From positions 62,001 to 126,000 of the IMG/VR virus record IMGVR_UViG_3300044712_000786: a stretch of DNA of 64,000 bases; one strand, given 5' to 3'. The notes beneath the pieces were generated by a model. It was not told where the DNA came from. It made no database searches and saw only the letters and a list, made by a program, of their open reading frames with translations. The number at the start of each line of letters is the position of its first letter. Position 1 is the stretch's first letter. Shown piece by piece: positions 53,225 to 60,618 of the stretch. The DNA comes from a virus. Made by a program: the position numbers and the translations under genes.

Positions 53225-53756
53225 TAATCCCAAGAAGTTGTAAGGTCTTCTCCCACATGTCTTTATCTACGAAAAACATGAATCCATTAGAGCAGTCCAA
53301 CCAACCCACGGTCTCCAGCCCCCACTTAGGAGGTTCCTTTTGAAAATGGATATCCAAGTTAATAAACTCTTTTGAACGATAGTTCCCCGCAGCTAGGGTT
53401 TTAATATGTTCCTGAATATCCTTAGCGTGAGCTTTATGGCAAAGGTAATAGACAGTAGGCTTGCCTTCTTTAATTACTAATGAACCCGTGATAATCTTCT
53501 CTCTGTTTTCGATAAGGAAAGATAGGCAGGACGGGACAATGCCCCATTCAAACTCAGAGCTTCCCATATAATCGAAGGAGAAGATGTTTCTAATTGCGTC
53601 CATTCCTTCTTTAGAAATGCCTCCGTTTTTCAACCCCCCGCCAAAGCTAAAAGGATTGTCTTGTATTCCGAGCTTTTCATGAAATACTTGGGGGGCATTC
53701 AACCTTTGAACTAGCCAACTACGGTCCAGCTTCTCTTTGAAATAAAATTTATCCAT
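53205..53756 (-). CDS. Conserved phage protein, FDYMGSSEFEWG family, 183 aa
   Basis: IFSFDYMGSSEFEWGIVPSCLSF is a motif seen in a widespread family of phage hypothetical proteins; the C-terminal half contains GLETVGWLDCSNGFMFFVD. Function unknown. Overlaps the upstream zinc-ribbon gene by 8 nt. Confidence 0.75.
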   Translation of the reverse strand: MDKFYFKEKLDRSWLVQRLNAPQVFHEKLGIQDNPFSFGGGLKNGGISKEGMDAIRNIFSFDYMGSSEFEWGIVPSCLSFLIENREKIITGSLVIKEGKPTVYYLCHKAHAKDIQEHIKTLAAGNYRSKEFINLDIHFQKEPPKWGLETVGWLDCSNGFMFFVDKDMWEKTLQLLGINETPSK

Positions 53757-54045
53757 ATTTAGTTTTTAAAGTCCACCAGCAATCTTGGCATACATATTCG
53801 GGTCCAAGCTTTCTATAATTATAACCGACTTTTTTGCAACGTAAACAAGATTCTTCGTGTTTTAAAAGGGGGGAATCGTGCTTTTGAAGTTTGGGAAGTA
53901 TAGCGGGATGCATACAAACATTATGCCCGTCATTCCAAAGACAGCCAGTATGGTCATTAACGCACATTCCTTCTATGTCGTTAGTAACATTCGTTTCGGC
54001 TAAACGAAGACAACGTTCTGTGCCTTGCCAGCTATGAGTGTTCAT
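53749..54045 (-). CDS. Cys/His-rich zinc-binding protein, 98 aa
   Basis: Two metal sites: C-V-N-D-H...C...C-M-H in the middle and CLRCKKV...CQDCWW at the C-terminus. Promoter TTGCTT-N16-TAGGAT with 7 nt to the ATG. Confidence 0.65.
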   Translation of the reverse strand: MNTHSWQGTERCLRLAETNVTNDIEGMCVNDHTGCLWNDGHNVCMHPAILPKLQKHDSPLLKHEESCLRCKKVGYNYRKLGPEYVCQDCWWTLKTKYG

Positions 54046-54081
54046 GCCCCCAATCCTACCCGCTATTTTTTAAAAAGCAAA

Positions 54082-54258
54082 TTAAAAATCGAAATTCGTA
54101 ATCCCATTGGAGCGAAGAAGGGTTATGACTAAATCAGTTGCCGACATAGGAAGACGTAAGCCTTTACGATAAAGCGCGCTGTATAATTCATTATACTCAA
54201 TAGCGCTGCTACTATCGTTAAATCGAATAGCATTGGAAACAATACGGTTAGAGTTCAT
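54082..54258 (-). CDS. Small array-type protein, 58 aa
   Basis: MNSNRIVSNAIRFNDSSSAIEYN...: I-R-F-N variant of the V-R-L-D family. ATG at 54258 preferred over one two codons upstream. Ends N-F-D-F-stop. Confidence 0.6.
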   Translation of the reverse strand: MNSNRIVSNAIRFNDSSSAIEYNELYSALYRKGLRLPMSATDLVITLLRSNGITNFDF

Positions 54259-54421
54259 AGTCAACTACTTTATTCTTTATATCTTGCCTGAGGTTCTCTG
54301 TTAATCTATTATCAGCTATACTCTTAAAAAGATAACGGCCAAGAGCAATCCTAAATGAATTAAACCTCTCTAGGTCTTCGGAGTCATTATCTAGACGAAC
54401 AGTAAGTTTAAGGGAATTCAT
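54248..54421 (-). CDS. Small protein, VRLD family, 57 aa
   Basis: MNSLKLTVRLDNDSEDLERFNSF...: shares M-N-x-L-K-x-x-V-R-L-D with 54408-54569 and, less closely, 56555-56731 and 59115-59276. Confidence 0.65.
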   Translation of the reverse strand: MNSLKLTVRLDNDSEDLERFNSFRIALGRYLFKSIADNRLTENLRQDIKNKVVDYEL

Positions 54422-54569
54422 TGTTAATCACACGCGAAATATTGGAAAGTAATTGAGAAATATCCAAAGATGGAGCTAGCTTATACCCAAATGCTAGCAG
54501 CAAAAGTTGTCTATACTCGCTCATATTTGCCGTATCATCTAAACGGACAATCACTTTAAGCGGGTTCAT
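54408..54569 (-). CDS. Small protein, VRLD family, 53 aa
   Basis: MNPLKVIVRLDDTANMSEYRQLL...: tandem paralogue of 54248-54421, overlapping it by 14 nt. Confidence 0.65.
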   Translation of the reverse strand: MNPLKVIVRLDDTANMSEYRQLLLLAFGYKLAPSLDISQLLSNISRVINNEFP

Positions 54570-54710
54570 TTACAGTTTGAATACTAAGGTTTTCCCTACT
54601 GTCTTACATCGCCAGCCATCGGAAACGCAAGAATTACCCAATGCTTCTAGAATTACTCTGAATGTCTGAGCTTCCGCTTGAGTAAGTTCTACCGCATCGC
54701 CTTCTTCCAT
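54570..54710 (-). CDS. Small protein, 46 aa
   Basis: MEEGDAVELTQAEAQTFRVIL...: weak resemblance to the TLSPxEAY family core. Start at 54710 is the only ATG outside the preceding gene. Confidence 0.5.
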   Translation of the reverse strand: MEEGDAVELTQAEAQTFRVILEALGNSCVSDGWRCKTVGKTLVFKL

Positions 54711-54732
54711 ATGTTCGGCGAGAAGTATAAGG

Positions 54733-55170
54733 CTATTTAGCTTTGTTCTTCTTTGGGGCTTTCCTCGGGGCTTTCTTAGACCCTTTATTACAGTATAAGT
54801 CTGCATGTATTGTAGCCAGTGCATGTTTCGGACTTAATCCACTAAAGTTATATTGGGGTTTTACTCCAATTAAATCCTTCCAACCATCCGAAGGCTTTTC
54901 TTCTGAATCTCCATCCATCCAATAACGGGCGGCAATCGCTTCCCTTCCTACATCGAAAGTCCACTCCCTAGACTCGTTTTCTTCTTCGCTTAAAGTTTCT
55001 TCTTGCGTATTGTTATAGATTTCTTCAGATGATAAGTCTTCTTCTAGAACCTTAATACTCGCATCTATTTTATCCCAATTACTATCCCCGAAAGCCGTCC
55101 TCTCGGGAATGAGAGGCTTGATTTCTTTCAGCTTGGCTATTTCAGCTAGAACTTCTTTATTAGTCTTCAT
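54733..55170 (-). CDS. Hypothetical protein with basic tail, 145 aa
   Basis: Helical, Glu-rich first 75 residues, an AIAARYWMDGDSE core and a Lys/Pro/Ala tail (KKAPRKAPKKNKAK). Possibly nucleic-acid-associated through the tail. Overlaps the upstream small gene by 11 nt. Confidence 0.6.
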   Translation of the reverse strand: MKTNKEVLAEIAKLKEIKPLIPERTAFGDSNWDKIDASIKVLEEDLSSEEIYNNTQEETLSEEENESREWTFDVGREAIAARYWMDGDSEEKPSDGWKDLIGVKPQYNFSGLSPKHALATIHADLYCNKGSKKAPRKAPKKNKAK

Positions 55171-55336
55171 ATATTAACGTCAAATTCTCATTAGCTTCAT
55201 TCATTATAACCGTATGATATGATAATATGCCATAAGAGAAGCGTATCCCCGAATCTACGATAGCGATTTTCATCGATAAATATTCGGCGGTATCATCATG
55301 GGTATCATACCTTACTTGCTCTTTTATACTATCCAT
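55160..55336 (-). CDS. Small protein, V-R-Y-D family, 58 aa
   Basis: MDSIKEQVRYDTHDDTAEYLSM...: same layout as the VRLD family (M-x-S-I-K..V-R-x-D..D-x-x-E-Y). Confidence 0.6.
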   Translation of the reverse strand: MDSIKEQVRYDTHDDTAEYLSMKIAIVDSGIRFSYGILSYHTVIMNEANENLTLIYED

Positions 55337-55349
55337 GTAATATTCACGC

Positions 55350-55550
55350 CTACTTCCACCAATTAGGGTCTACGGCAGCTAAAGCATCGCCTAATTCTTT
55401 AGGGGATACCCAAGCTAAGTCAGCGTAGGTATGTTCGTCATTGTCATTAGGCATATCGGTAACTAACCTAAGGCAACGGTGATTTTTAGTTAAATGAGCT
55501 ACCGTGCGTAGAAATTGCTCTAATTTTTCTTTATCGTGAATTTGTTTCAT
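55350..55550 (-). CDS. Small protein, 66 aa
   Basis: MKQIHDKEKLEQFLRTVAHLTKNH...VSPKELGDALAAVD: helical with a beta strand. Start coupled (ATGA) to the upstream gene. Confidence 0.6.
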   Translation of the reverse strand: MKQIHDKEKLEQFLRTVAHLTKNHRCLRLVTDMPNDNDEHTYADLAWVSPKELGDALAAVDPNWWK

Positions 55551-55753
55551 AACGGCTTCTTAGACGCAGCTTTGCAAGCTTTGCACATTTTAGGATACAT
55601 AAGCTCATAATTAAAGAACACTGCATCAAACATAATTAATTTGCCGCCCGATATCCCACATAGGGCCTTACTTCTAGATAGTCTTTTATACTTATCCGCA
55701 TCAACGAAGTGCCGAATTGTGCCACGGCGAGAACCGACAGTTACTAAGTTCAT
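55547..55753 (-). CDS. Small protein, 68 aa
   Basis: GTIRHFVDADKYKRLSRSKALC...CKACKAASKKPL: three Cys, H-F-V-D start typical of small phage zinc proteins. Overlaps both neighbours by 4 nt. Confidence 0.6.
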   Translation of the reverse strand: MNLVTVGSRRGTIRHFVDADKYKRLSRSKALCGISGGKLIMFDAVFFNYELMYPKMCKACKAASKKPL

Positions 55754-55971
55754 GCTCTCTCTTCGTTTATATTAAAATACTCGGCAGCTACCTTTCTAGC
55801 ATACTCATAGCACCTATCTCGTTCTACAGCCGCCCTAGTCCATTCGTTTTTAGCTCGCTTGCTAGAACCGCTTCGCCCCGAAACATCGCACAGCCTTTGA
55901 CTATACCTCTCAGCTTTTCGGAGGCTTCTAACTGCTAAGTATAGTTGTTCTAGGCTATCTATGTCTTTCAT
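55750..55971 (-). CDS. Small helical protein, 73 aa
   Basis: Charged helices (LEQLYLAVRSLRKAERYSQRL...RAAVERDRCYEYARKV). Overlaps both neighbours by 4 nt. Confidence 0.6.
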   Translation of the reverse strand: MKDIDSLEQLYLAVRSLRKAERYSQRLCDVSGRSGSSKRAKNEWTRAAVERDRCYEYARKVAAEYFNINEERA

Positions 55972-56357
55972 TTGTATTTAAAACATTCTCCATCTTTACA
56001 TTTGAACATTTCGCCCACGATGAATGTATGAGCAGGAATATAGGCTAATACAGCCGTATAAGGCCCCCCTTCTATCTTCTCCCCATTCTTTAGAAAGGTT
56101 TCTATATCCTTCATGGCCTCTTGCTTAGAGCGATATGTCCTAGAGTAAATTGTTACTTGCCCATACTTATCGTATCCAATATAACTCCACCCAAGAAATT
56201 CATCAATCCTTACTTGCCTTGTATTAGTAATTTTCTTCTTTTCAGGGATACGGGGGGTATCCTTCCAATGACAATTGTGGCAATAGAATTGAAGCTTTCG
56301 ACCTACGCACCACCTATCCCCAATATCTTCAGAGCCGCATTCAGGACAAGTTTTCAT
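55968..56357 (-). CDS. Zinc-ribbon protein, 129 aa
   Basis: CPECGSEDIGDRWCVG...CHNCHW at residues 4-33 is a zinc ribbon; the rest is an alpha/beta domain ending CKDGECFKY. Overlaps the membrane gene by 17 nt. Confidence 0.65.
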   Translation of the reverse strand: MKTCPECGSEDIGDRWCVGRKLQFYCHNCHWKDTPRIPEKKKITNTRQVRIDEFLGWSYIGYDKYGQVTIYSRTYRSKQEAMKDIETFLKNGEKIEGGPYTAVLAYIPAHTFIVGEMFKCKDGECFKYK

Positions 56358-56550
56358 TTTTAAAAAGTTTCCAAGCTAACGCTCCCATAAAAATCACTAT
56401 TCCTGTAGCAAATATCTCTATTCCCACGCTAAAGAATAATCGGACAATAAAGGGCACTACTTCGTCTGGAACAGAAACAAAAGATTCGTATGATAATGCG
56501 GTAAAAACTAACCAAACCCCGAAACAGATTAATACTGCAATGTATTTCAT
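56341..56550 (-). CDS. Small two-helix membrane protein, 69 aa
   Basis: Hydrophobic segments at residues 3-20 and 36-60. Promoter TTGCAT-N16-GAGACT-N6-ATG, leaderless. Confidence 0.6.
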   Translation of the reverse strand: MKYIAVLICFGVWLVFTALSYESFVSVPDEVVPFIVRLFFSVGIEIFATGIVIFMGALAWKLFKNENLS

Positions 56551-56554
56551 ACCC

Positions 56555-56731
56555 CTAGTCTCGCAGATATTTTTTAAAATGCAATAAAAAATCGTGAGTT
56601 CTCCCCGATATCATATCGCAATCAAACGGGGGAATAGTTATCTCATTACTCAACAAAGCTTCCCACGAATGAGAAAACTCTTTAAGACTATCAGAAGTAT
56701 CTAAACGAACTATCCTATTTAAGGGCTTCAT
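56555..56731 (-). CDS. Small protein, VRLD family, 58 aa
   Basis: MKPLNRIVRLDTSDSLKEFSHSWEALL...: VRLD family. Its last codons lie across the promoter of 56341-56550; start overlaps the methyltransferase stop by 4 nt. Confidence 0.6.
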   Translation of the reverse strand: MKPLNRIVRLDTSDSLKEFSHSWEALLSNEITIPPFDCDMISGRTHDFLLHFKKYLRD

Positions 56732-57372
56732 ATCTTAGTACAATAATACATAGAAGAGGGGCCATCAACGACTTCTTCTATTTTAAAGCGGGGGGATAAT
56801 ATATCCCTATATTCTTCCTGAGAAATCCAATCAAAGGTAGTTAGATGAGGCTCTAGCCCCGAAGATGTTTGTATATGATGAATCTTATCACCATCCATAA
56901 AAGTGACTTCCATATACCTTCTATTATTTAAGCTATAGCGCCTCGCCTTAGGTTCAGAAGAAGGTTTGCGCCCGAAGGTATTAAACACAAACATACCTCC
57001 AGCAACTAATTTATTAGCTAAGTCTTTGGCATCTATCTCTTTAAGCCAATAATTCACACCTTGACGGCACACGATTAAATCAAATGGCGCGTCTATCTCC
57101 TTAAGCCACCGTTGGATAGAACAATTATGGTATCCAAACTTATGAGAAACATGAGCTTTAAATTCATCGGGCACCATTAAAGGCTCTTGGTCTACTAAAG
57201 CAACAAAATTAGCCCCATGACTCAAAGCATATTGAGATAATAACCCATTTCCACAGCATAAGTCAGCAACGTCCTTACCCTTAATATCCGTCTTAGCGAA
57301 GAATGCCTCGGGGCCTTTCTTTAAGAAACGTGCATAAAGAGCTTGATAAGTTTGATAAGCGGGATATCTCAT
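56728..57372 (-). CDS. SAM-dependent methyltransferase, 214 aa
   Basis: Motif I VADLCCGNGLLSQYAL near residues 35-50, motif II acidic VDQEPL, and a post-motif FDLIVCRQGVNYWL. Class I small-molecule/protein-type methyltransferase rather than a DNA type (no DPPY). Third gene of an operon with the CoaB-like/aldolase fusion and the cupin, overlapping by 4 nt, so it probably acts in the same pathway. Confidence 0.8.
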   Translation of the reverse strand: MRYPAYQTYQALYARFLKKGPEAFFAKTDIKGKDVADLCCGNGLLSQYALSHGANFVALVDQEPLMVPDEFKAHVSHKFGYHNCSIQRWLKEIDAPFDLIVCRQGVNYWLKEIDAKDLANKLVAGGMFVFNTFGRKPSSEPKARRYSLNNRRYMEVTFMDGDKIHHIQTSSGLEPHLTTFDWISQEEYRDILSPRFKIEEVVDGPSSMYYCTKI

Positions 57373-58463
57373 ATTCTATTCCCATTTTTATCTAACAAGA
57401 GGAAACAGCCATGGTCTTGGATGTTAAAAGAACTAAGTATATCTCTTTGAGAATCCCTAACCGTACCTGCGATAGCATAAGGCAACGTAGGCAATTCGGG
57501 TAGCTGCCTATGGAAATGAACGATAGCTTTAACACTTTTGTTTTTCTTAAATAACCAATGCAATAAAGGCGCATTAAGAGTAGCTTTAGCGCCACCAGTG
57601 CAAACCTCACGCAAGTCATGTTTAACAGCGTATACGGGAACTAAATCTTCTAACTCTCTCTTGCCCCTTCCAGTAGTCAAGAAGGCTAGACTCTCTGTTT
57701 CATAGCGAACGGCTATAGTCCCAAATACATATCCTTCGGGAGTTGCCTTAAATTCCTCTTTATAGGTCTCTGCCAGTTTATGGAAAGTGCTCTGTTCGCT
57801 TAAATAGTCGGTTGTTCTACCCCAGACTTCCGTTTTATAGTATTGGTCTTTGACACACGTAATTACAAAATCAACTATTTCTCGATTACTCATAACGTGT
57901 TCCCCACGCTCTTTGGTAACCGCATACTTAGTAAGCAAATCTTTAGCGTCATTAGCAAAAACAGCCGTTGCTTTAGATTCCAATAAAACTCCGTAAGCAG
58001 CACTAATTAACTCTTCATGAGTAACTTCGGATAACAGTTTAAAGCCAAACAAGTGAGTCTTGGGGGCTACCTTTTTAACTTCATCGATAACTCTAGGAGC
58101 AATTGTAAAATCAATAGGTATAACATCCCCCACTTTATAATTATGAGAGGGAAACTTCCCTCTAATAGCATTAAGAGGAATTAAATTGGCTACAGCAGCC
58201 CCAAGAATTACAGCGTCCATTTTGGGAGCTAGCTCTTTTACTTTGTCAATATAGTCATGAATACCACAATGCTTAATTAATGTCATTCTATGGGGATGAA
58301 AAGGAGCTTTAGCTTCAGGACTAGAAAGATACGTAACCTTACAATCCTCTAGACAGAATCTATCCGCTAAATCCGCCATTAACCCACCCTTAAACTTATT
58401 AGTGATGATTTTTACTGCATCTAAATGAGCGTGAACAGGACCACCAGTAATTAAGACTTTCAC
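57369..58463 (-). CDS. CoaB-like (DFP) ligase fused to class II aldolase domain, 364 aa
   Basis: Residues 1-205 follow the DFP/CoaB phosphopantothenate-cysteine ligase fold: VLITGGPVHAHLDAVKIITN, GGLMADLADRF, AVILGAAVANLIP, LFGFKLLSEVTHEE, AVFANDAKDLL. Residues about 235-364 resemble a class II aldolase/adducin domain: FGTIAVRYETESLAFLTTGRG, ...TLNAPLLHWLFKKNKSVKAIVHFHRQLP, ...NIQDHGCFLLLD with the H-x-H metal site. The fusion is not one I know from phages. Operon with methyltransferase and cupin suggests an unexplored metabolite or modification pathway. Confidence 0.8.
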   Translation of the reverse strand: MKVLITGGPVHAHLDAVKIITNKFKGGLMADLADRFCLEDCKVTYLSSPEAKAPFHPHRMTLIKHCGIHDYIDKVKELAPKMDAVILGAAVANLIPLNAIRGKFPSHNYKVGDVIPIDFTIAPRVIDEVKKVAPKTHLFGFKLLSEVTHEELISAAYGVLLESKATAVFANDAKDLLTKYAVTKERGEHVMSNREIVDFVITCVKDQYYKTEVWGRTTDYLSEQSTFHKLAETYKEEFKATPEGYVFGTIAVRYETESLAFLTTGRGKRELEDLVPVYAVKHDLREVCTGGAKATLNAPLLHWLFKKNKSVKAIVHFHRQLPELPTLPYAIAGTVRDSQRDILSSFNIQDHGCFLLLDKNGNRI

Positions 58464-58876
58464 TTAGTTCCTTTCTCGGAGAACTTACTAAAATAGCGCA
58501 AGGGTCTCCAAAGATGATTATTAACCCAAAAGCCCCACTTACGATAGGGACGACTGCAAAGAAGAATAGTCCAAGCCCCACCTTCGGGAATTTCTAAACG
58601 GTGCTGTTTATCTCCCCTAGCATACCATATAGAAGGAGCTTTAATATGTCTACTGCCATCGGGGGTAACATTAGTATAGCTACCTTTGAATAAGATGCTT
58701 ATAAAATCAAAAGGATGGTCATGAAAATGGGGACCAACGTCAGAACCAATCCAGTGATGCAATCTTATTGAATAACCAAACAAGATAAGCGACCAACGGC
58801 GAAGATAAACTTTATCGCCCTGAGTCAGGGTCTCGCGCCTGAATTGAAAAGCTTTAAATTGTTGATAATTACTCAT
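58460..58876 (-). CDS. Cupin-fold protein, 138 aa
   Basis: LHHWIGSDVGPHFHDHPFDFISILFKG...DGSRHIKAPSIWYARGDKQHRLEI...GAWTILL: cupin motifs 1 and 2 with His metal ligands, like small phage dioxygenase/epimerase-type cupins. Start at 58876; the frame upstream runs into the tRNA and is not coding. First gene of the three-gene operon, transcribed behind tRNA-Val. Confidence 0.8.
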   Translation of the reverse strand: MSNYQQFKAFQFRRETLTQGDKVYLRRWSLILFGYSIRLHHWIGSDVGPHFHDHPFDFISILFKGSYTNVTPDGSRHIKAPSIWYARGDKQHRLEIPEGGAWTILLCSRPYRKWGFWVNNHLWRPLRYFSKFSEKGTK

Positions 58877-58893
58877 GTTCAAACTTAAAGGAC

Positions 58894-59077
58894 TCAGCGA
58901 GGGAGGACTCGAACCTCCAACCTCGTTCATGTAATGAACCCCTATTTACTGACTATCCTCGATTTTCTTACTAGTAGTGAAGGGTTGCAACCCCGCACTA
59001 TGTTCAAATTATCTACTTTTGTCAGCTTTTTCGGGAGGGTTACTAGCCCTGCGCTCTGCCAATTGAGCTACTCGCCG
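58894..59077 (-). tRNA. tRNA-Val (TAC) interrupted by a 111-nt insertion
   Basis: 5' exon: acceptor CGGCGAG, TA, D arm GCTC-AATTGGCA-GAGC, G26, C27. Then 111 nt, then GTTC-ATTACAT-GAACG, variable AGGTT, T arm GGAGG-TTCGAGT-CCTCC, acceptor CTCGCTG and A73. Joining C27 to G28 gives a perfect 73-nt cloverleaf with anticodon stem CGTTC/GAACG and anticodon TAC. The insertion (AGGGCTAG...AAATAGGG) is outside the anticodon loop and too small for a group I intron. No encoded CCA. Promoter TTGCTT-N16-TAGAAT ends 8 nt before the tRNA. Confidence 0.75.
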
Positions 59078-59085
59078 ATATTTAA

Positions 59086-59113
59086 ATTCTAAAATAAATT
59101 TTTCAAAAAGCAA
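59086..59113 (-). promoter_or_regulatory. Promoter of the tRNA-Val/cupin operon
   Basis: TTGCTT, 16-nt spacer TTTGAAAAATTTATTT, TAGAAT, 6 nt, then +1 two bases before the tRNA 5' end. It reuses the early-promoter design for an RNA gene. Confidence 0.65.
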
Positions 59114-59114
59114 C

Positions 59115-59276
59115 CTAAAAATTCTCGTATGCAATTAGGTAATTCCCAAGAGTGACTCTGACTCCCTCAATCGAAAATTCAAAATTTAAATGTTCGGGAA
59201 AAGCACTCATTAATTCAACGTACTCATCTAAACTAGATGAATCTTCCCAACGGGCAAAGCGGCGAATAGAATTCAT
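59115..59276 (-). CDS. Small protein, VRLD-related family, 53 aa
   Basis: MNSIRRFARWEDSSSLDEYVELM...: A-R-W-E-D-S-S-S-L matches VRLDxSDSL of 56555-56731. Confidence 0.6.
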   Translation of the reverse strand: MNSIRRFARWEDSSSLDEYVELMSAFPEHLNFEFSIEGVRVTLGNYLIAYENF

Positions 59277-59396
59277 CTACCAAGAAGTCTTGCCACGAAT
59301 CTTATCTATAGCACCCAGCACCATCAAAGGAAAAAAGACGATGAACATTCCCACTTTAATACAAACCCACATAAAAAACTTGATAAGAGTATTCAT
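59277..59396 (-). CDS. Small membrane protein, 39 aa
   Basis: MNTLIKFFMWVCIKVGMFIVFF...: one or two short membrane helices and a basic end. Starts inside the previous stop (4 nt overlap). Confidence 0.55.
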   Translation of the reverse strand: MNTLIKFFMWVCIKVGMFIVFFPLMVLGAIDKIRGKTSW

Positions 59397-59608
59397 ATTT
59401 TGTCTACCTCTTTCAGTATCTCTAACGCTCGTTCATCCCCGCCGCTTCCTTCGCAAATCGCTTTAGCTAACCCATCGGGGATAGGATAGCCATGTTTTTC
59501 GAGAATACTTAACATATCTAAAGCTACTGTATGTCTACAAATAGAAGGAAAAGGAAAGTTAAGCATATTCCTTACCTCTTGAACCAAGTCATTCTTTATA
59601 TCTTCCAT
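59393..59608 (-). CDS. Small helical protein, 71 aa
   Basis: MEDIKNDLVQEVRNMLNFPFPS...ALDMLSILEKHGYPIPDGLAKAI: helical, no motif. Overlaps both neighbours by 1-4 nt. Confidence 0.6.
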   Translation of the reverse strand: MEDIKNDLVQEVRNMLNFPFPSICRHTVALDMLSILEKHGYPIPDGLAKAICEGSGGDERALEILKEVDKI

Positions 59609-60045
59609 TAGTAACTATCAGAGGAATATTGATACTCATCCCCGTTATCGTCCCCAATAGGATTGTCAAGTCCATACTTAACTGCGACTGCCTTGTATAG
59701 AGGGAGCCCGTATTGAGCATAATTCTCAAAATCTTGTAATTCATCGTCTAGCACCCACATCCACATCTTAATGACATCCCACATGAGGCTAGAAGAAATA
59801 CCCCTTTTATTAAGAGCTTTTTCGAAAGCAAAGCTCAAATCACCCTTAAGGCGTTTAATAACTTCTTCTTGAGTTAAAGGAACCGTTACGACAGTCTTAG
59901 GGTCTACTCCTTCTTTAAGGGTAAAGCCAAACTTAGACCAATCTTCTACAGGGATAAAGTCTATCAGGCGAGACAAGTCTCGATTGTCAATAAGGCTAGT
60001 AGTCTCCCCGCCTTTGTATTCGTATAGTTGTTCTAGCGTTTTCAT
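59608..60045 (-). CDS. Conserved hypothetical phage protein, 145 aa
   Basis: MKTLEQLYEYKGGETTSLIDNRD...SSLMWDVIKMWMWVLDDELQ...YAQYGLPLYKAVAVKYGLDNPIG: the C-terminal part recalls a family common in large phages. Start at 60045: promoter TTGCAA-N16-TAGACT, 8 nt; an earlier in-frame ATG lies upstream of the promoter. Confidence 0.65.
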   Translation of the reverse strand: MKTLEQLYEYKGGETTSLIDNRDLSRLIDFIPVEDWSKFGFTLKEGVDPKTVVTVPLTQEEVIKRLKGDLSFAFEKALNKRGISSSLMWDVIKMWMWVLDDELQDFENYAQYGLPLYKAVAVKYGLDNPIGDDNGDEYQYSSDSY

Positions 60046-60056
60046 CTTTCCTAAGT

Positions 60057-60350
60057 CTACCCGCTTTTTTTTCGCTTGCAAGAATTTTTTTTAATCTTAT
60101 TAAAATAAATCTCGTTCGCCCAATCTGAATCTTCCTTGTTGATTTCGAAGGGTTTAACAGGTTTTCGACGGCAAAGATACCAATACAATCTATCGGCTAA
60201 ATTTGTGCTCGGAACGCTGCTCCCCTGAATGATTACCCATGTCGGTACCCCCTGAGTATTAAGTAAAGCTTCTATCTTCTCTAAAGTGACCTTATTTAAG
60301 TTGACTTTGATTTCCTCTAGCCGCTTTTTAAGTTTATTCGTCTTTACCAT
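60057..60350 (-). CDS. Hypothetical basic protein, 97 aa
   Basis: Lys-rich helical start (KTNKLKKRLEEIKVNLNKV), aromatic centre and a Lys-rich end (KIKKNSCKRKKSG). Overlaps the membrane gene by 17 nt; end overlaps the next promoter. Confidence 0.6.
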   Translation of the reverse strand: MVKTNKLKKRLEEIKVNLNKVTLEKIEALLNTQGVPTWVIIQGSSVPSTNLADRLYWYLCRRKPVKPFEINKEDSDWANEIYFNKIKKNSCKRKKSG

Positions 60351-60615
60351 AGAAGAGGTAAGTTGCTATTTCTTTGCCTAAATAACTAATAAATGTAATA
60401 ATACCCGAAATTACCGCGAGTGGCCAGCCGAATAGGTAAGTCAACGTATCTTCCCAGAACCTTTCCCTAAATAATCCTTTCGAATATTTATGAACGAATT
60501 TCAACTGAAACAAATTAAAGATAGCTACAAAACAACCAATCAAAAAATAAGCTATTACACACGAGAGGACAATAGCCCCCTCGCTAAGTTTGACTGTTTC
60601 AGCTTCGGCTAACAT
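60334..60615 (-). CDS. Membrane protein, 93 aa
   Basis: Hydrophobic segments at about residues 14-38 and 55-80 with a charged centre (KFVHKYSKGLFRERFW). No catalytic motif. Confidence 0.6.
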   Translation of the reverse strand: MLAEAETVKLSEGAIVLSCVIAYFLIGCFVAIFNLFQLKFVHKYSKGLFRERFWEDTLTYLFGWPLAVISGIITFISYLGKEIATYLFYGKDE

Positions 60616-60618
60616 ACG

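Noticed and set aside
58894-59077. tRNA-Thr with anticodon AGT from loop CTAGTAA
   Set aside because: That hairpin is inside the insertion, its stem has a mismatch at 27-43, and no T arm follows; the joined tRNA-Val is perfect.
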